Positions 1-9,276 of a DNA stretch of 64,000 nt are shown here, piece after piece. The DNA is taken from contig NZ_CP012257.1 in assembly GCF_001277175.1 (NCBI RefSeq), forward strand, positions 4,154,001-4,218,000. Reading direction: 5' to 3'. Below the pieces are notes generated by a model, which made no database searches, was not told where the DNA came from, and saw only the letters and a list, made by a program, of their open reading frames with translations. The position numbers and the translations under genes are program-made. This DNA is from Cronobacter universalis NCTC 9529 (GTDB lineage: Bacteria; Pseudomonadota; Gammaproteobacteria; Enterobacterales; Enterobacteriaceae). The stretch's first letter is position 1. Every line of letters starts with the position of its first letter.

Positions 1-126
1 CGCTTTGTTGTACTGCTCATAGAATTCGCGCGTCGGATCGTAAGAGACGTTTAACAACTGCACGTCTTTCGCCAGTACGCCTGCTGAAGCCAACAGTAAA
101 GTAATGCCCACGCCCCACTTGTTCAT
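1..126 (-). CDS. sbp: Periplasmic sulfate-binding protein, N-terminal part
   Basis: Only the first 42 codons are inside the window; the gene continues past the left edge. The start [19 protein letters not shown] is a classic Sec signal peptide, and the mature part [20 protein letters not shown] matches the N-terminus of E. coli Sbp almost residue for residue. Sbp binds sulfate in the periplasm and passes it to the CysUWA ABC importer for cysteine synthesis. It lies downstream of pfkA on the same strand, as in E. coli. The 165-base gap and a hairpin after pfkA suggest its own promoter, presumably CysB-controlled, but I see no clear promoter boxes. Confidence 0.93.
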   Translation of the reverse strand, partial: MNKWGVGITLLLASAGVLAKDVQLLNVSYDPTREFYEQYNKA

Positions 127-251
127 CGCACGCTCTCTTTAAATATTCAGATGTGAATTGCAATAAAAGCAGCGTGCCAGAAAGCGCGGCGCGGACTAAA
201 GAATAAAAAAAAATTGGCTATAACTTTGGGGAATAACGCAGAGTAGAACAA

Positions 252-278
252 CGCCCGGCCGCGTTAGCGTACCGGGCG
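252..278 (-). terminator. Hairpin after pfkA
   Basis: CGCCCGG (252-258) pairs with CCGGGCG (272-278) just after the pfkA stop. The U-run that would follow on the minus strand is poor, so this is a probable rather than certain intrinsic terminator. Confidence 0.5.
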
Positions 279-291
279 CATAACGAGCGGC

Positions 292-1254
292 TTAGTAGAG
301 CTTTTTCGCGCAGTCCAGCCAGTCGCCTTTGAACGGACGCTTCATGTTTTCGATAGCGTCGATGATGTCGTGATGCACCATTTTTTCGTTCTGAATGCCG
401 ACGCAGCGGCCGCCGTAGCCCTGCAGCAGCAGTTCAATGGCGTAAGCGCCCATGCGGGAGGCCAGGATGCGGTCATAAGGCACCGGCGAGCCGCCGCGCT
501 GGATGTGGCCGAGAACGGTGGCGCGGGTTTCGCGCTTGGTTTCGGTTTCGATGTATTTCGCCAGCTCGTCGATGTCGCAGATGTGCTCGGTGATCGCAAC
601 GATAGCGTGTTTTTTGCCTTTCGCGATGCCCGCTTTGATTTCAGAGACCAGATCTTCGCGGTTGAACTCGACTTCCGGCAGAACGATAAATTCGCAACCG
701 CCGGCGATGGCTGCCGCCAGGGTCAGATCGCCGCAGTAGCGGCCCATGACTTCGACGATAGAAATACGCTGGTGCGAAGAGGAGGTGTCGCGCAGGCGGT
801 CAATCGCCTCAACCACGGTGTGCAGCGCGGTGAAGTAGCCGATGGTGTAATCGGTGCCCGCCACGTCGTTATCGATGGTGCCCGGCAGACCAATGCACGG
901 GAAGCCCATTTCGGTCAGGCGTTTGGCGCCCATGTAGGAGCCGTCGCCGCCGATCACCACCAGCGCATCGAGGCCGCGTTTCTTCATGTTCTCGATAGCC
1001 ACGGCGCGGATATGTTCTTCGCGGAATTCCGGGAAGCGCGCGGAACCGAGGAAGGTGCCGCCGCGGTTGATCATGTCGGAAACGCTGTAGCGGTCGAGCT
1101 GGATCATGCGGTCTTCATACAGGCCAAGATAGCCGTCGTACACGCCGAACACTTCCAGACCTTCTGTCAACGCCGCACGGACCACACCGCGGATGGCGGC
1201 GTTCATGCCTGGCGCATCACCGCCACTCGTCAACACACCGATTTTCTTAATCAT
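292..1254 (-). CDS. pfkA: 6-phosphofructokinase I
   Basis: This is the ATP-dependent phosphofructokinase that commits fructose 6-phosphate to glycolysis in the cytosol; the active enzyme is an allosteric homotetramer. The protein is 320 residues, the normal length. Visible signatures are the N-terminal nucleotide loop [18 protein letters not shown], the GGDGSY ATP/Mg motif near residue 103, and [17 protein letters not shown] around residues 124-140 with the catalytic aspartate. The fructose-phosphate site [10 protein letters not shown] is near 168. It lies between fieF and sbp on the same strand, as in E. coli. Nothing is broken or unusual. Confidence 0.97.
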   Translation of the reverse strand: MIKKIGVLTSGGDAPGMNAAIRGVVRAALTEGLEVFGVYDGYLGLYEDRMIQLDRYSVSDMINRGGTFLGSARFPEFREEHIRAVAIENMKKRGLDALVVIGGDGSYMGAKRLTEMGFPCIGLPGTIDNDVAGTDYTIGYFTALHTVVEAIDRLRDTSSSHQRISIVEVMGRYCGDLTLAAAIAGGCEFIVLPEVEFNREDLVSEIKAGIAKGKKHAIVAITEHICDIDELAKYIETETKRETRATVLGHIQRGGSPVPYDRILASRMGAYAIELLLQGYGGRCVGIQNEKMVHHDIIDAIENMKRPFKGDWLDCAKKLY

Positions 1255-1443
1255 GACTACCTCTGAACGTAGAATGCAAAAGGAATACTTTCGCCGGAAA
1301 CCGCCTGCGCAAGGGCGACAGGTGATCGACTATTGCTGCAAATAGTATATCAACAGCTTCCTGCTGAATTGATTCAGGTCAGCCCTCGTGGGGGTGGTAT
1401 ATACAAAAAATGCCTGACTGAACCACGCCTTTACAACGAATGC

Positions 1444-2346
1444 TTAACGCTCAAATTGCCCCTGCTGGAAACGCGGGACCACTGAGCATGGGTCCTGATG
1501 AATAATGACGTCCGACCCCGGAAACCGGAACAGGATCGCCTGCTCCACCTGTTCGGCGATAAGATGCGCCTGAACGAGCGGCAAGTTGTCTTCCATTTCG
1601 AGATGAAGCTGGATAAAGCGGGTCGGCCCTGACTGCCGCGTACGTAGATCGTGCGCGCCACGAACGCCTGGCCAGGCGGCGATAATGTCGACAATCGCCT
1701 GGCGCTCGTCATCGGGCAGAGCCCGGTCGAGCAGCGACTGTACCGCTTCATAGCCCATCCGTAACGCACTGTATAAAATCCAGACGCCAATCCCGAGCGC
1801 GAACAGCGCGTCGGCGCGGTGCAGGCCATACCATGAGAGGGCCAGCGCCACCAGAATAGCGGTGTTCATCATAACATCAGACTGATAATGAAGCATATCC
1901 GCCCGCACCGCCTGGCTGCGCGTTTTACGCACTACCCAGCGCTGGAAGGTGACTAACATCAGCGTGGTGACGAGCGCCGCCACCGTCACGACAATCCCGA
2001 CCAGCGGCGCGCGCATGGGCTCAGGCTCGACCAGGTGCTGAATGCCGGTCAGGAAAAGAAACAGCGCCGAGCCGGAAATAAACATGCTTTGCGCGAGCGC
2101 CGCCAGCGATTCCGCCTTTCCGTGACCAAACGTATGTTCTTTATCGGCAGGCTGAAGCGAATAGCGCACCACTAAAAGATTGGTCAGCGACGCGGCGATA
2201 TCCACCAGAGAATCCACAAGGGCGGCGAGAATACTGACCGACCCGGTATACCACCAGGCGAAGATTTTGATGATCAGCAGTAAGGTTGCCACAAGCGTTG
2301 CGGCGAGCGCCGCCCGACTTACCAGACGGGCATAGTCATGATTCAT
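1444..2346 (-). CDS. fieF: Cation-efflux pump FieF (CDF family)
   Basis: This inner-membrane cation diffusion facilitator exports Fe2+/Zn2+ in exchange for protons and works as a homodimer. The 300-residue protein has about six hydrophobic segments up to residue 210 and a hydrophilic cytosolic domain after that. The transport-site residues are present: D45 and D49 ([11 protein letters not shown]) and H153 and D157 (HYQSDVMMN). [10 protein letters not shown] (71-80) is the typical CDF loop. It is transcribed toward pfkA, about 190 bases upstream of it. The call rests on close overall match to E. coli FieF (YiiP). Confidence 0.96.
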   Translation of the reverse strand: MNHDYARLVSRAALAATLVATLLLIIKIFAWWYTGSVSILAALVDSLVDIAASLTNLLVVRYSLQPADKEHTFGHGKAESLAALAQSMFISGSALFLFLTGIQHLVEPEPMRAPLVGIVVTVAALVTTLMLVTFQRWVVRKTRSQAVRADMLHYQSDVMMNTAILVALALSWYGLHRADALFALGIGVWILYSALRMGYEAVQSLLDRALPDDERQAIVDIIAAWPGVRGAHDLRTRQSGPTRFIQLHLEMEDNLPLVQAHLIAEQVEQAILFRFPGSDVIIHQDPCSVVPRFQQGQFER

Positions 2347-2456
2347 AACGACTCCTGCAAAGACATGTTGCCAGTATAACCAACCGTTCGCAGGAGTTTG
2401 ATGAAATTCGTCTGACGCACGCCGGTATTGAAAAAGGACGCAGGGTGAAAAAAGGC

Positions 2457-2483
2457 AAAAAAAACCCCCACATCATGTGGGGG
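2457..2483 (-). terminator. cpxP/cpxQ intrinsic terminator
   Basis: CCCCCACAT (2465-2473) and ATGTGGGGG (2475-2483) form a perfect 9-bp stem. On the minus strand it is followed by eight U residues (A-run 2457-2464). It ends both cpxP mRNA and CpxQ. Confidence 0.93.
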
Positions 2484-2514
2484 AAGACAGGGATGGTGTC
2501 TATGGCAAGGAAAA
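2457..2514 (-). ncRNA. cpxQ: CpxQ small RNA from the cpxP 3' UTR
   Basis: The minus strand from 2514 begins TTTTCCTTGCCATAGACACC and ends in a strong hairpin with eight U residues. From memory this matches the Salmonella/E. coli CpxQ sRNA, which RNase E releases from cpxP mRNA and which acts with Hfq to repress envelope mRNAs when Cpx is induced. It starts a few bases past the cpxP stop codon, as expected for a 3'-UTR sRNA. The 5' end is inferred from that similarity; the 3' end follows from the terminator. The AT-rich 5' seed region is unusually conserved for non-coding sequence. Confidence 0.85.
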
Positions 2515-2522
2515 CAGGGTTC

Positions 2523-3029
2523 TTACTGGTTACTACGGGTACTGCTACTAAAGAGCGGCAGCGCAGACTGGCGCTGCATTTGCGCAACCTCACGGAACTG
2601 TTCCATGCGTTGCTGGTGTTTCTTGTTCAAAACCGCTTGCTGCTCGGGCGTTAACAGGCGATACATCTGGTTTCTCACCTTCGCCATTTCAACCTGGCGA
2701 GCCACTTGCTCCTGGGCCATTTTTTCCGCCTGGGCGCGCACAGCGTTTTCATCAAAATTTTCTGCGGTGACCAGCCTGTGCATGGCCTCCATTTCGCTAA
2801 CATTAACAGGGGGCTGCTCATGTCGCGCTCGCTGCATCAAATCGCGCATTTGCTGGCGCTGATGCTCTGTTAAGTTAATGCCGTCAAACATATGGCTTTG
2901 CACACTGTTGCGCTGCGTCAGCATGTCCGCTGGATGCCAGCTTTCGTCCGTCGGGACCTGTGCCGCCTGGCTGGTTAACGCACCGACAGCCAGCGTTGAG
3001 GCCATGACGGCGGCGGTAACTTTGCGCAT
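2523..3029 (-). CDS. cpxP: Periplasmic Cpx inhibitor / adaptor CpxP
   Basis: CpxP is a small periplasmic helical protein. It binds the CpxA sensor domain to damp the Cpx response and delivers misfolded proteins, including pilins, to DegP. The N-terminus [20 protein letters not shown] is a signal peptide. Two LTxxQ motifs (LTEHQRQQ and LTPEQQAV) define the Spy/CpxP family. Length is 168 residues from the ATG at 3029, placed six bases after AGGAG. A GTG one codon upstream is possible but sits closer to that site than usual. It is divergent from cpxRA, with a CpxR box between them, so it should be strongly Cpx-induced. Confidence 0.96.
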   Translation of the reverse strand: MRKVTAAVMASTLAVGALTSQAAQVPTDESWHPADMLTQRNSVQSHMFDGINLTEHQRQQMRDLMQRARHEQPPVNVSEMEAMHRLVTAENFDENAVRAQAEKMAQEQVARQVEMAKVRNQMYRLLTPEQQAVLNKKHQQRMEQFREVAQMQRQSALPLFSSSTRSNQ

Positions 3030-3109
3030 CACTGACTCCTGGAAACTTATGTGCTGCGGTTCAACGAAATCCAGTCTACGATTCGGGCTGCAAACATGCG
3101 TCAGGGGGT

Positions 3110-3124
3110 GTAAAACAACGTAAA
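3110..3124. promoter_or_regulatory. CpxR binding box
   Basis: GTAAA (3110-3114), five bases ACAAC, then GTAAA (3120-3124) is a perfect match to the CpxR consensus GTAAA-N5-GTAAA. It sits in the cpxP/cpxRA divergent intergenic region, where E. coli also carries a CpxR site, and should drive cpxP and autoregulate cpxRA. Confidence 0.92.
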
Positions 3125-3177
3125 GTCATGGATTAGCGCGCCTTGATGACGTAATTTCTGCCTCGGAGGTACTGAAA

Positions 3178-3876
3178 ATGAATAAAATCCTGTTAGTTGA
3201 TGATGACCGCGAGCTGACGTCCCTGTTAAAGGAATTGCTCGACATGGAAGGGTTTAATGTCCTCGTTGCCCATGATGGCGAACAGGCGCTTGACCTCCTG
3301 GATGACAGCATCGACCTGCTTTTGCTCGACGTGATGATGCCGAAGAAAAACGGCATTGATACTTTGAAAGAGCTTCGCCAGACACACCAGACACCCGTTA
3401 TTATGTTGACCGCGCGCGGCAGCGAGCTGGATCGCGTGCTCGGCCTTGAGCTGGGCGCCGATGACTACCTGCCGAAACCGTTTAACGACCGCGAACTCGT
3501 GGCCCGTATTCGCGCGATTTTGCGCCGTTCGCACTGGAGCGAACAGCAGCAGAACAGCGACAGCGGTTCGCCGACGCTGGAAGTGGACGCGCTGAGCTTG
3601 AATCCTGGCCGCCAGGAAGCGAGCTTCGATGGCCAGACGCTGGAGCTCACCGGTACCGAATTCACGCTGCTTTACCTGCTGGCGCAGCACCTGGGCCAGG
3701 TGGTATCGCGCGAACATTTAAGCCAGGAAGTGCTCGGCAAACGTCTGACGCCGTTCGATCGCGCGATCGATATGCACATTTCCAACCTGCGCCGTAAATT
3801 GCCGGAGCGTAAAGACGGCCATCCGTGGTTTAAAACCCTGCGCGGACGCGGCTATCTGATGGTTTCCGCTTCATGA
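3178..3876 (+). CDS. cpxR: Response regulator CpxR
   Basis: This OmpR/PhoB-family regulator, phosphorylated by CpxA, controls envelope protein-folding and repair genes. It is 232 residues long. The receiver domain (1-120) has the acidic pair in LLVDDDREL, the phospho-acceptor D51 in LLLLDVMMPKKNG, the switch threonine in VIMLTARG and the conserved lysine in YLPKPFNDREL. The C-terminal winged helix ends in WFKTLRGRGYLMV. A good ribosome site (CGGAGG) precedes the ATG. The stop overlaps the cpxA start in ATGA, so the two are translationally coupled. Confidence 0.98.
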   Translation: MNKILLVDDDRELTSLLKELLDMEGFNVLVAHDGEQALDLLDDSIDLLLLDVMMPKKNGIDTLKELRQTHQTPVIMLTARGSELDRVLGLELGADDYLPKPFNDRELVARIRAILRRSHWSEQQQNSDSGSPTLEVDALSLNPGRQEASFDGQTLELTGTEFTLLYLLAQHLGQVVSREHLSQEVLGKRLTPFDRAIDMHISNLRRKLPERKDGHPWFKTLRGRGYLMVSAS

Positions 3877-5246
3877 TAGGCAGCCTTACCGCCCGCATCT
3901 TCGCCATTTTCTGGCTGACGCTGGCGCTGGTGTTAATGCTGGTGCTGATGCTGCCTAAGCTCGACAGCCGTCAGATGACGGAACTGCTGGAGAGCGAGCA
4001 GCGTCAGGGCACGATGATTGAACAGCATGTCGAGGCTGAACTGGCGAGCGACCCGCCCAACGATCTGATGTGGTGGCGGCGGCTGTTCCGCGCTATCGAC
4101 AAGTGGGCGCCGCCGGGACAGCGGCTGCTGCTGGTCACCAGCGAAGGTCGCGTCATCGGCGCTGAGCGCAACGAAATGCAGATCATCCGCAATTTTATCG
4201 GCCAGTCTGATAACTCCGATCATCCGCAGAAGAAAAAGTATGGCCGCGTTGAGCTGGTCGGGCCGTTTTCCGTGCGCGACGGCGAGGATAACTACCAGCT
4301 TTACCTGATCCGCCCGGCGAGCAATTCGCAGTCCGATTTTATCAACCTGCTGTTTGACCGCCCGCTGTTGCTGCTGATTGTCACGATGCTGGTCAGCTCG
4401 CCGCTGCTGTTGTGGCTGGCATGGAGCCTGGCGCGTCCGGCGCGTAAGCTTAAAAACGCCGCCGATGAAGTGGCCCAGGGCAACCTGCGCCAGCACCCGG
4501 AACTGGAAGCCGGGCCGCAGGAGTTTATCGCCGCAGGGGCGAGCTTTAACCAGATGGTGACGGCGCTGGAACGCATGATGACGACCCAGCAGCGGCTGCT
4601 CTCTGATATCTCCCATGAGCTGCGCACGCCGCTCACGCGTCTGCAACTGGGCACCGCGCTGCTGCGCCGCCGCAGCGGAGAGAGCAAGGAACTTGAGCGC
4701 ATCGAAACCGAAGCCCACCGGCTCGACAGCATGATTAACGATCTCCTGGTGATGTCGCGTAATCAGCAGAAAAACGCGCTGGTGAGCGAGACCATGAAGG
4801 CGAATCAGCTCTGGAGCGAGGTGCTTGATAACGCCGCGTTTGAAGCCGAGCAGATGGGCAAATCGTTTGAGGTGGCCTATCCGCCTGGCCCGTGGCTGCT
4901 TTATGGCAACCCGAACGCGCTGGAAAGCGCGCTGGAGAATATCGTGCGTAACGCGCTGCGCTACTCGCACAGCAAGATTTCCGTGAGTTTCGCGGTGGAT
5001 AAAGAAGGCATTACGATTAATGTCGATGATGACGGCCCGGGCGTAAGCCAGACCGATCGGGAACAGATTTTCCGTCCGTTCTATCGCACCGATGAGGCGC
5101 GCGACCGGGAATCCGGCGGTACGGGGCTGGGCCTCGCTATCGTGGAAACCGCCGTGCAGCAGCATCGCGGCTGGGTGAAGGCGGACGACAGCCCGCTGGG
5201 CGGCCTGCGCCTGACGCTCTGGCTGCCGCTCTATCACCGCTCCTGA
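3873..5246 (+). CDS. cpxA: Sensor histidine kinase CpxA
   Basis: This is the inner-membrane sensor of envelope stress and the partner of CpxR, with kinase and phosphatase activity. At 457 residues it has a first membrane helix (about 7-28), a periplasmic sensor domain (30-163) and a second helix (164-185). A HAMP region follows, then the dimerisation box with H248 in [17 protein letters not shown]. The ATPase domain has an N-box ([11 protein letters not shown]), G1 (DDDGPGV) and G2 ([10 protein letters not shown]). It overlaps cpxR by four bases. CpxA also responds to misfolded pilins, which is relevant to the fimbrial island in this window. Confidence 0.98.
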   Translation: MIGSLTARIFAIFWLTLALVLMLVLMLPKLDSRQMTELLESEQRQGTMIEQHVEAELASDPPNDLMWWRRLFRAIDKWAPPGQRLLLVTSEGRVIGAERNEMQIIRNFIGQSDNSDHPQKKKYGRVELVGPFSVRDGEDNYQLYLIRPASNSQSDFINLLFDRPLLLLIVTMLVSSPLLLWLAWSLARPARKLKNAADEVAQGNLRQHPELEAGPQEFIAAGASFNQMVTALERMMTTQQRLLSDISHELRTPLTRLQLGTALLRRRSGESKELERIETEAHRLDSMINDLLVMSRNQQKNALVSETMKANQLWSEVLDNAAFEAEQMGKSFEVAYPPGPWLLYGNPNALESALENIVRNALRYSHSKISVSFAVDKEGITINVDDDGPGVSQTDREQIFRPFYRTDEARDRESGGTGLGLAIVETAVQQHRGWVKADDSPLGGLRLTLWLPLYHRS

Positions 5247-5250
5247 CCGA

Positions 5251-5270
5251 GCCCTCCCGCGCGGGAGGGC
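5251..5270 (+). terminator. Terminator after cpxA
   Basis: GCCCTCCCGC and GCGGGAGGGC form a perfect 20-base palindrome directly after the cpxA stop. The following GTTGCTTCTC is only moderately U-rich. Confidence 0.6.
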
Positions 5271-5347
5271 GTTGCTTCTCCCGCGCCCGCTGTTTTTACC
5301 CACCGGCAATTCTGTTATTCTGCGCGCCTCTGCACAAGGGGAGCCGT

Positions 5348-5821
5348 ATGCTGAACATCGTCCTGTTTGAACCTGAAATTCCGCCCAACACCGGTAATAT
5401 CATTCGTCTTTGCGCCAACACGGGCTTTCGCCTGCACATTATCGAGCCGATGGGGTTTACCTGGGACGATAAGCGCCTGCGCCGCGCGGGGCTGGATTAT
5501 CACGAGTTTACCGCCGTGACGCGCCATGCCGACTATGCCGCGTTTCTGGAGGCGGAAACGCCGCAGCGCCTGTTCGCGCTGACGACCAAAGGCACGCCCG
5601 CGCACAGCGCGGTCAGCTATCAGGACGGCGATTATCTGATGTTCGGCCCGGAAACGCGGGGCCTGCCCGCCTCGATTCTGGACGTACTGCCGCCTGAGCA
5701 GAAGATCCGCATCCCGATGATGCCGGACAGCCGCAGCATGAACCTCTCCAACGCCGTGTCCGTTGTAGTGTATGAGGCCTGGCGACAGCTTGGTTACCCA
5801 GGCGCGGTATTGCGCAGCTAA
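5348..5821 (+). CDS. trmL: tRNA (cytidine/uridine-34-2'-O)-methyltransferase TrmL
   Basis: TrmL methylates the 2'-OH of the wobble base of two leucine tRNAs. The 157-residue protein is a bare SPOUT methyltransferase with a C-terminal trefoil knot. [21 protein letters not shown] is the typical start, [11 protein letters not shown] is the knot loop that binds S-adenosylmethionine, and [22 protein letters not shown] is motif 3. It is monocistronic between the cpxA and cysE terminators. In E. coli trmL is followed by cysE but is not next to cpxA, so the left junction reflects a rearrangement between the two lineages. Confidence 0.95.
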   Translation: MLNIVLFEPEIPPNTGNIIRLCANTGFRLHIIEPMGFTWDDKRLRRAGLDYHEFTAVTRHADYAAFLEAETPQRLFALTTKGTPAHSAVSYQDGDYLMFGPETRGLPASILDVLPPEQKIRIPMMPDSRSMNLSNAVSVVVYEAWRQLGYPGAVLRS

Positions 5822-5844
5822 GCGACAACCGTCAGAAACAACAA

Positions 5845-5868
5845 AGCCGCGCAATGCGCGGCTTTTTT
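5845..5868 (+). terminator. Terminator after trmL
   Basis: AGCCGCGC (5845-5852), loop AAT, GCGCGGCT (5856-5863), then six T residues to 5868. It lies between the convergent trmL and cysE and may also work weakly for cysE. Confidence 0.9.
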
Positions 5869-5887
5869 ATGCGAAACCCCGGCGGGA

Positions 5888-6709
5888 TCAGATGCCGTCG
5901 CCGTACTCAAACCCGTGGTTGATGCCGTTGAAGTGCTGATCCATATCCATCGACGGTTTATCGCTTTCAGGCTTGCCGACAATGCGCGCCGGGACGCCCG
6001 CCGCCGTGGTGTGCGGCGGCACGGGCTGAAGCACCACCGAGCCCGCGCCGATTTTCGCGCCGCGCCCGACTTCGATATTGCCAAGAATTTTCGCGCCCGC
6101 GCCAATCATCACGCCTTCGCGGATTTTCGGGTGGCGATCGCCGCTGGTTTTACCGGTACCGCCCAGGGTCACCGACTGGAGGATAGAGACGTCATCTTCC
6201 ACCACGGCGGTTTCGCCGATCACAATACCCGTCGCATGATCGAGCATGATCCCGCGGCCAATGGTCGCCGCCGGATGAATATCGACCTGAAAAGAAACCG
6301 ACACCTGATTTTGCAGGAAAATCGCCAGCGCCTGACGGCCTTGCTTCCAGAGCCAGTGGCCGATGCGATAGGCCTGCAGGGCATGAAAACCTTTGAGATA
6401 GAGCAGCGGCGTGGAGTATTTATCCACCGCCGGATCGCGGGTGCGGACGGCCTGGATATCGCAGGCGGCGGAAGCGATCATTTCCGGGTCCGCCCGGTAG
6501 GCCTCTTCCACCACTTCACGAATGGCGATCGCCGGCATAATCGGCGACGCCAGTTTGTTCGCCAGCATGTAGCTTAACGCGCTGCCCAGATTTTCGTGCT
6601 TAAGTAATGTCGCATGGTAAAAACTGGCCAGCATCGGCTCACAATCGGCCAGCTGACGGGCTTCGGCTTTAATATTCTTCCACACCAGATCCAGTTCTTC
6701 ACACGGCAT
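5888..6709 (-). CDS. cysE: Serine O-acetyltransferase
   Basis: CysE makes O-acetylserine from serine and acetyl-CoA, the first committed step of cysteine synthesis, and is feedback-inhibited by cysteine. The helical N-terminal domain (about 1-140) precedes a left-handed beta-helix of hexapeptide repeats (IHPAATIGRGIMLDHATG, then IGAGAKILGNIEVGRGAKIG). HATG and GGTGK are typical active-site stretches. The C-terminal tail ends EYGDGI, the segment that docks into CysK. I chose the ATG at 6709, giving 273 residues as in E. coli and preceded by GGAG; the reading frame stays open 19 codons further upstream without family support. Confidence 0.97.
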   Translation of the reverse strand: MPCEELDLVWKNIKAEARQLADCEPMLASFYHATLLKHENLGSALSYMLANKLASPIMPAIAIREVVEEAYRADPEMIASAACDIQAVRTRDPAVDKYSTPLLYLKGFHALQAYRIGHWLWKQGRQALAIFLQNQVSVSFQVDIHPAATIGRGIMLDHATGIVIGETAVVEDDVSILQSVTLGGTGKTSGDRHPKIREGVMIGAGAKILGNIEVGRGAKIGAGSVVLQPVPPHTTAAGVPARIVGKPESDKPSMDMDQHFNGINHGFEYGDGI

Positions 6710-6785
6710 TGCTTTCTCCAGACAAACAAACAGCGGCCGACAAAACGGTTTGTCGGCACGCATCAATCATTACGGGCGCTCGTCC

Positions 6786-7805
6786 TTACTGGCTGCTTCG
6801 CTCATCCTTGCGGGTACGGCCCAGCAGCGTTAATGCTGCCTCGCGCGCATTTTTTCCGCAATAGAGTACCTGATAAATTTCCTCGGTTATTGGCATTTCC
6901 ACGCCAACACGCGCCGCCAGCTCGCGCACCTCTTTGGTGTTGCGATAGCCTTCCACCACCTGACCGATCTTCTCCTGCGCGCTCAGAACGTCCATTCCCT
7001 GGCCGAGCATCATGCCGAAACGACGGTTGCGCGACTGGTTGTCGGTACAAGTCAGCACCAGATCGCCGAGGCCCGCCATACCCATAAAAGTGGTCGGGTC
7101 AGCGCCGAGCGCCGCGCCCAGACGGGACATCTCCGCCAGACCGCGCGTAATCAGCGCCGTGCGGGCATTCGCGCCGAAGCCGATGCCATCAGACATCCCC
7201 GCGCCGATAGCGATAACGTTTTTCACCGCGCCGCCAAGCTGCACGCCGATAAAATCCGGGTTGCTGTAGACGCGAAAGCTTTTGCCGCAGTGCAGAAGCT
7301 GCTGGAGATCGTCTGCGAATGTGTCGTCCGTCGCCGCCAGCGCAATCGCCGTCGGCAGCCCTGCCGCCAGCTCTTTGGCGAACGTCGGGCCGGAGATGAC
7401 CGCGAGCGGGATAGTATCGCCTAACGCCTCGCGCGCGACATCCTGCAACAGCCTGCCGGTTTCCGCTTCCAGGCCTTTCGTCGCCCATACTACACGGGCA
7501 TCCGGGCGCATCAGCGGTTTAATCTGGCGCAGCACCTGCCCAAACACATGGCTTGGCACCACCACCAGAATGTTGCGGCTGGCGGCCAGCGCAGTGGCTA
7601 AGTCGCTTTCAAGGTGAAGCGTGTCGGGGAAAGGCACATCAGGAAGGAAAGCCACGTTGCAGCGGTCAGCCTGCAGCGTCGCGATATGCGCGGGATCATG
7701 ACCCCACAGCACGACGTGATGGCCGTTTCTTGCCAGTGTGATGGCAAGAGCGGTGCCGTAAGAACCGGCACCGATAACTGTCATTGACGCATTAATGGTG
7801 TTCAT
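6786..7805 (-). CDS. gpsA: Glycerol-3-phosphate dehydrogenase [NAD(P)+]
   Basis: GpsA reduces dihydroxyacetone phosphate to sn-glycerol 3-phosphate, the backbone for phospholipids. It is 339 residues long. The N-terminal Rossmann fold shows [18 protein letters not shown], the middle has the ATKGLE and SGPTFAKE motifs, and [20 protein letters not shown] carries the catalytic lysine. The start overlaps the secB stop by one base in TGATG, so translation is probably coupled in the order yibN-grxC-secB-gpsA, as in E. coli. Confidence 0.97.
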   Translation of the reverse strand: MNTINASMTVIGAGSYGTALAITLARNGHHVVLWGHDPAHIATLQADRCNVAFLPDVPFPDTLHLESDLATALAASRNILVVVPSHVFGQVLRQIKPLMRPDARVVWATKGLEAETGRLLQDVAREALGDTIPLAVISGPTFAKELAAGLPTAIALAATDDTFADDLQQLLHCGKSFRVYSNPDFIGVQLGGAVKNVIAIGAGMSDGIGFGANARTALITRGLAEMSRLGAALGADPTTFMGMAGLGDLVLTCTDNQSRNRRFGMMLGQGMDVLSAQEKIGQVVEGYRNTKEVRELAARVGVEMPITEEIYQVLYCGKNAREAALTLLGRTRKDERSSQ

Positions 7806-8272
7806 CAGGCATCCTGATGGTTTGGCGCACCTTCAGCAGCCTGCTGCTGCAGATAGTTCATGAACAGCGCGTCGAAGTTAACCGGCGCAAGGTTCAGCTG
7901 CGGGAAAGTGCCGCGGGAAACCAGGTTGGTGATGCATTCGCGAGCGTACGGGAACAGGCTGTTCGGGCAGTAAGCGCCGAGGCAATGCGCCATCTGGGTG
8001 CCTTCAATGCCGGTAATGTTGAAAATACCCGCCTGCTGCACTTCGCACAGGAAAGCGGTCTCTTCGCCCAACGACGCGGTGACCGTCACGCGCAGTACCA
8101 CTTCGTAGACATCGTCAGCGAGCTGGCTGGAGGCAGTATCCAGATCCAGTTTCACTTCCGGTTGCCAGTCTTTCTGAAACACATGCGGCGCATTCGGTGC
8201 TTCGAAAGAGATATCTTTGGTGTAGATGCGCAGAAGCTGAAAATTCATTTCAGTGTTGTTTTGTTCTGACAT
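7805..8272 (-). CDS. secB: Export chaperone SecB
   Basis: SecB is a cytosolic homotetrameric chaperone that holds preproteins unfolded and delivers them to SecA. From the ATG at 8272 it is 155 residues, the E. coli length, starting [20 protein letters not shown]. The acidic and hydrophobic patches typical of SecB are visible, including [12 protein letters not shown] and the region [20 protein letters not shown]. The frame is open 19 codons further upstream, but that part has no family match. It lies in one operon with grxC and gpsA. Confidence 0.97.
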   Translation of the reverse strand: MSEQNNTEMNFQLLRIYTKDISFEAPNAPHVFQKDWQPEVKLDLDTASSQLADDVYEVVLRVTVTASLGEETAFLCEVQQAGIFNITGIEGTQMAHCLGAYCPNSLFPYARECITNLVSRGTFPQLNLAPVNFDALFMNYLQQQAAEGAPNHQDA

Positions 8273-8328
8273 GAGCGAAAACCCTTTGTATGTAATGTCC
8301 TTAAATGTGCCGTCACGGCTAAAGCGCA

Positions 8329-8580
8329 CTAGCGCAGCAGAGGATCGAGTCCGCCGCGCGCATCCAGTGCATGCAGGTCGTCGCAGCCGCCGATGTGCTG
8401 ACCGTCGATAAAGATCTGCGGTACAGTGGTGCGGCCACTACGCTGAATCATCTCTTCCCTTTTGGCGGTATCGCCATCAATGGGCAGCTCGAGGAAAGCG
8501 GCGCCTTTGCTGTTCAGCAGGGCCTTCGCACGATGGCAATACGGGCAGGTTGCTTTGGTATACATTTCGATATTAGCCAT
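8329..8580 (-). CDS. grxC: Glutaredoxin 3
   Basis: GrxC is a small glutathione-dependent thiol-disulfide oxidoreductase of the cytosol that supplies electrons to, among others, ribonucleotide reductase. At 83 residues it has the redox motif CPYC at positions 12-15, the cis-proline segment [10 protein letters not shown] and the glutathione-binding end [18 protein letters not shown]. It lies between yibN and secB on the same strand. Confidence 0.96.
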   Translation of the reverse strand: MANIEMYTKATCPYCHRAKALLNSKGAAFLELPIDGDTAKREEMIQRSGRTTVPQIFIDGQHIGGCDDLHALDARGGLDPLLR

Positions 8581-8600
8581 GTCGTTACCTCTTATGAAAA

Positions 8601-9032
8601 TTATTTACCACGCACCAGCGGCAGGTTTTCACCACTCCAGCCGGCGACGCCCTCTTTCAGCACATACACCTGTTCAAACCCGGCGTTCGTCAGCGCCGTC
8701 GCTGATTCCTGCGCCGACAGCCCGTTGCCGTCAACCACGATAACCGGCTTCGCTTTATGCTTGTCCAGCTCGCCGACGTTGTTGGCTTTGATATCGGCAG
8801 GCAGCAGGTTCATCGCGGTGGCGATATGGCCTTTGCGGAAGTCGTCGCGCTGGCGGATATCCACTACCACGGCATCTTCTTTGTTGATAAGACGCGTCGC
8901 TTCACCACGCGTAATCACCTTCACTTTAGAGGTCAGGCTCTTGAAAGTGGTGTAAATCACCGCCGCGAGTAACGCAATCCACGCGATACTAAGTATGGGG
9001 TGGCGGCCAACGAATTGCATAATTTCTTGCAT
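8601..9032 (-). CDS. yibN: Membrane-anchored rhodanese-like protein YibN
   Basis: YibN carries one N-terminal membrane helix (about residues 11-26, [17 protein letters not shown]) and a cytosolic rhodanese fold (about 40-140). It is the first gene of the yibN-grxC-secB-gpsA run. The rhodanese active-site cysteine is missing: the usual position reads VVVDGNG, and the protein contains no cysteine at all. It therefore cannot be a sulfurtransferase by the standard mechanism and more likely has a binding or scaffold role at the membrane. I chose the ATG at 9032 (143 residues, as in E. coli). A run of eight C residues lies directly in front of this ATG on the coding strand, separating it from the nearest GGAG by 13 bases. 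Confidence 0.9.
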   Translation of the reverse strand: MQEIMQFVGRHPILSIAWIALLAAVIYTTFKSLTSKVKVITRGEATRLINKEDAVVVDIRQRDDFRKGHIATAMNLLPADIKANNVGELDKHKAKPVIVVDGNGLSAQESATALTNAGFEQVYVLKEGVAGWSGENLPLVRGK

Positions 9033-9276
9033 GGGGGGGGTCAAACTCCCGACTCAGTAAAAAAACCAGGTGAGGAGTATACCTGCGCGCTGTGTCAATT
9101 ACAGCCAGTACAAGGAAGGTTATGCGTTTTCTGCGGCGCGTTACGTAAAAAAGGATGAAATGCGCCGTTGCGCTTGCACGCCCCGGCCTGTTCTTTGATC
9201 TTCCGCGGCTATTTGCCCTCGGGCGGTGTAGTAAAGTTACGCCAATTTTTTCGTCTTTGACGCATGAGGTTCTGCA

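Noticed and set aside
3933..5309. 458-codon open frame antisense to cpxA
   Set aside because: It mirrors the codon pattern of GC-rich cpxA, has a histidine/arginine/glutamine-rich composition and no domain I recognise.
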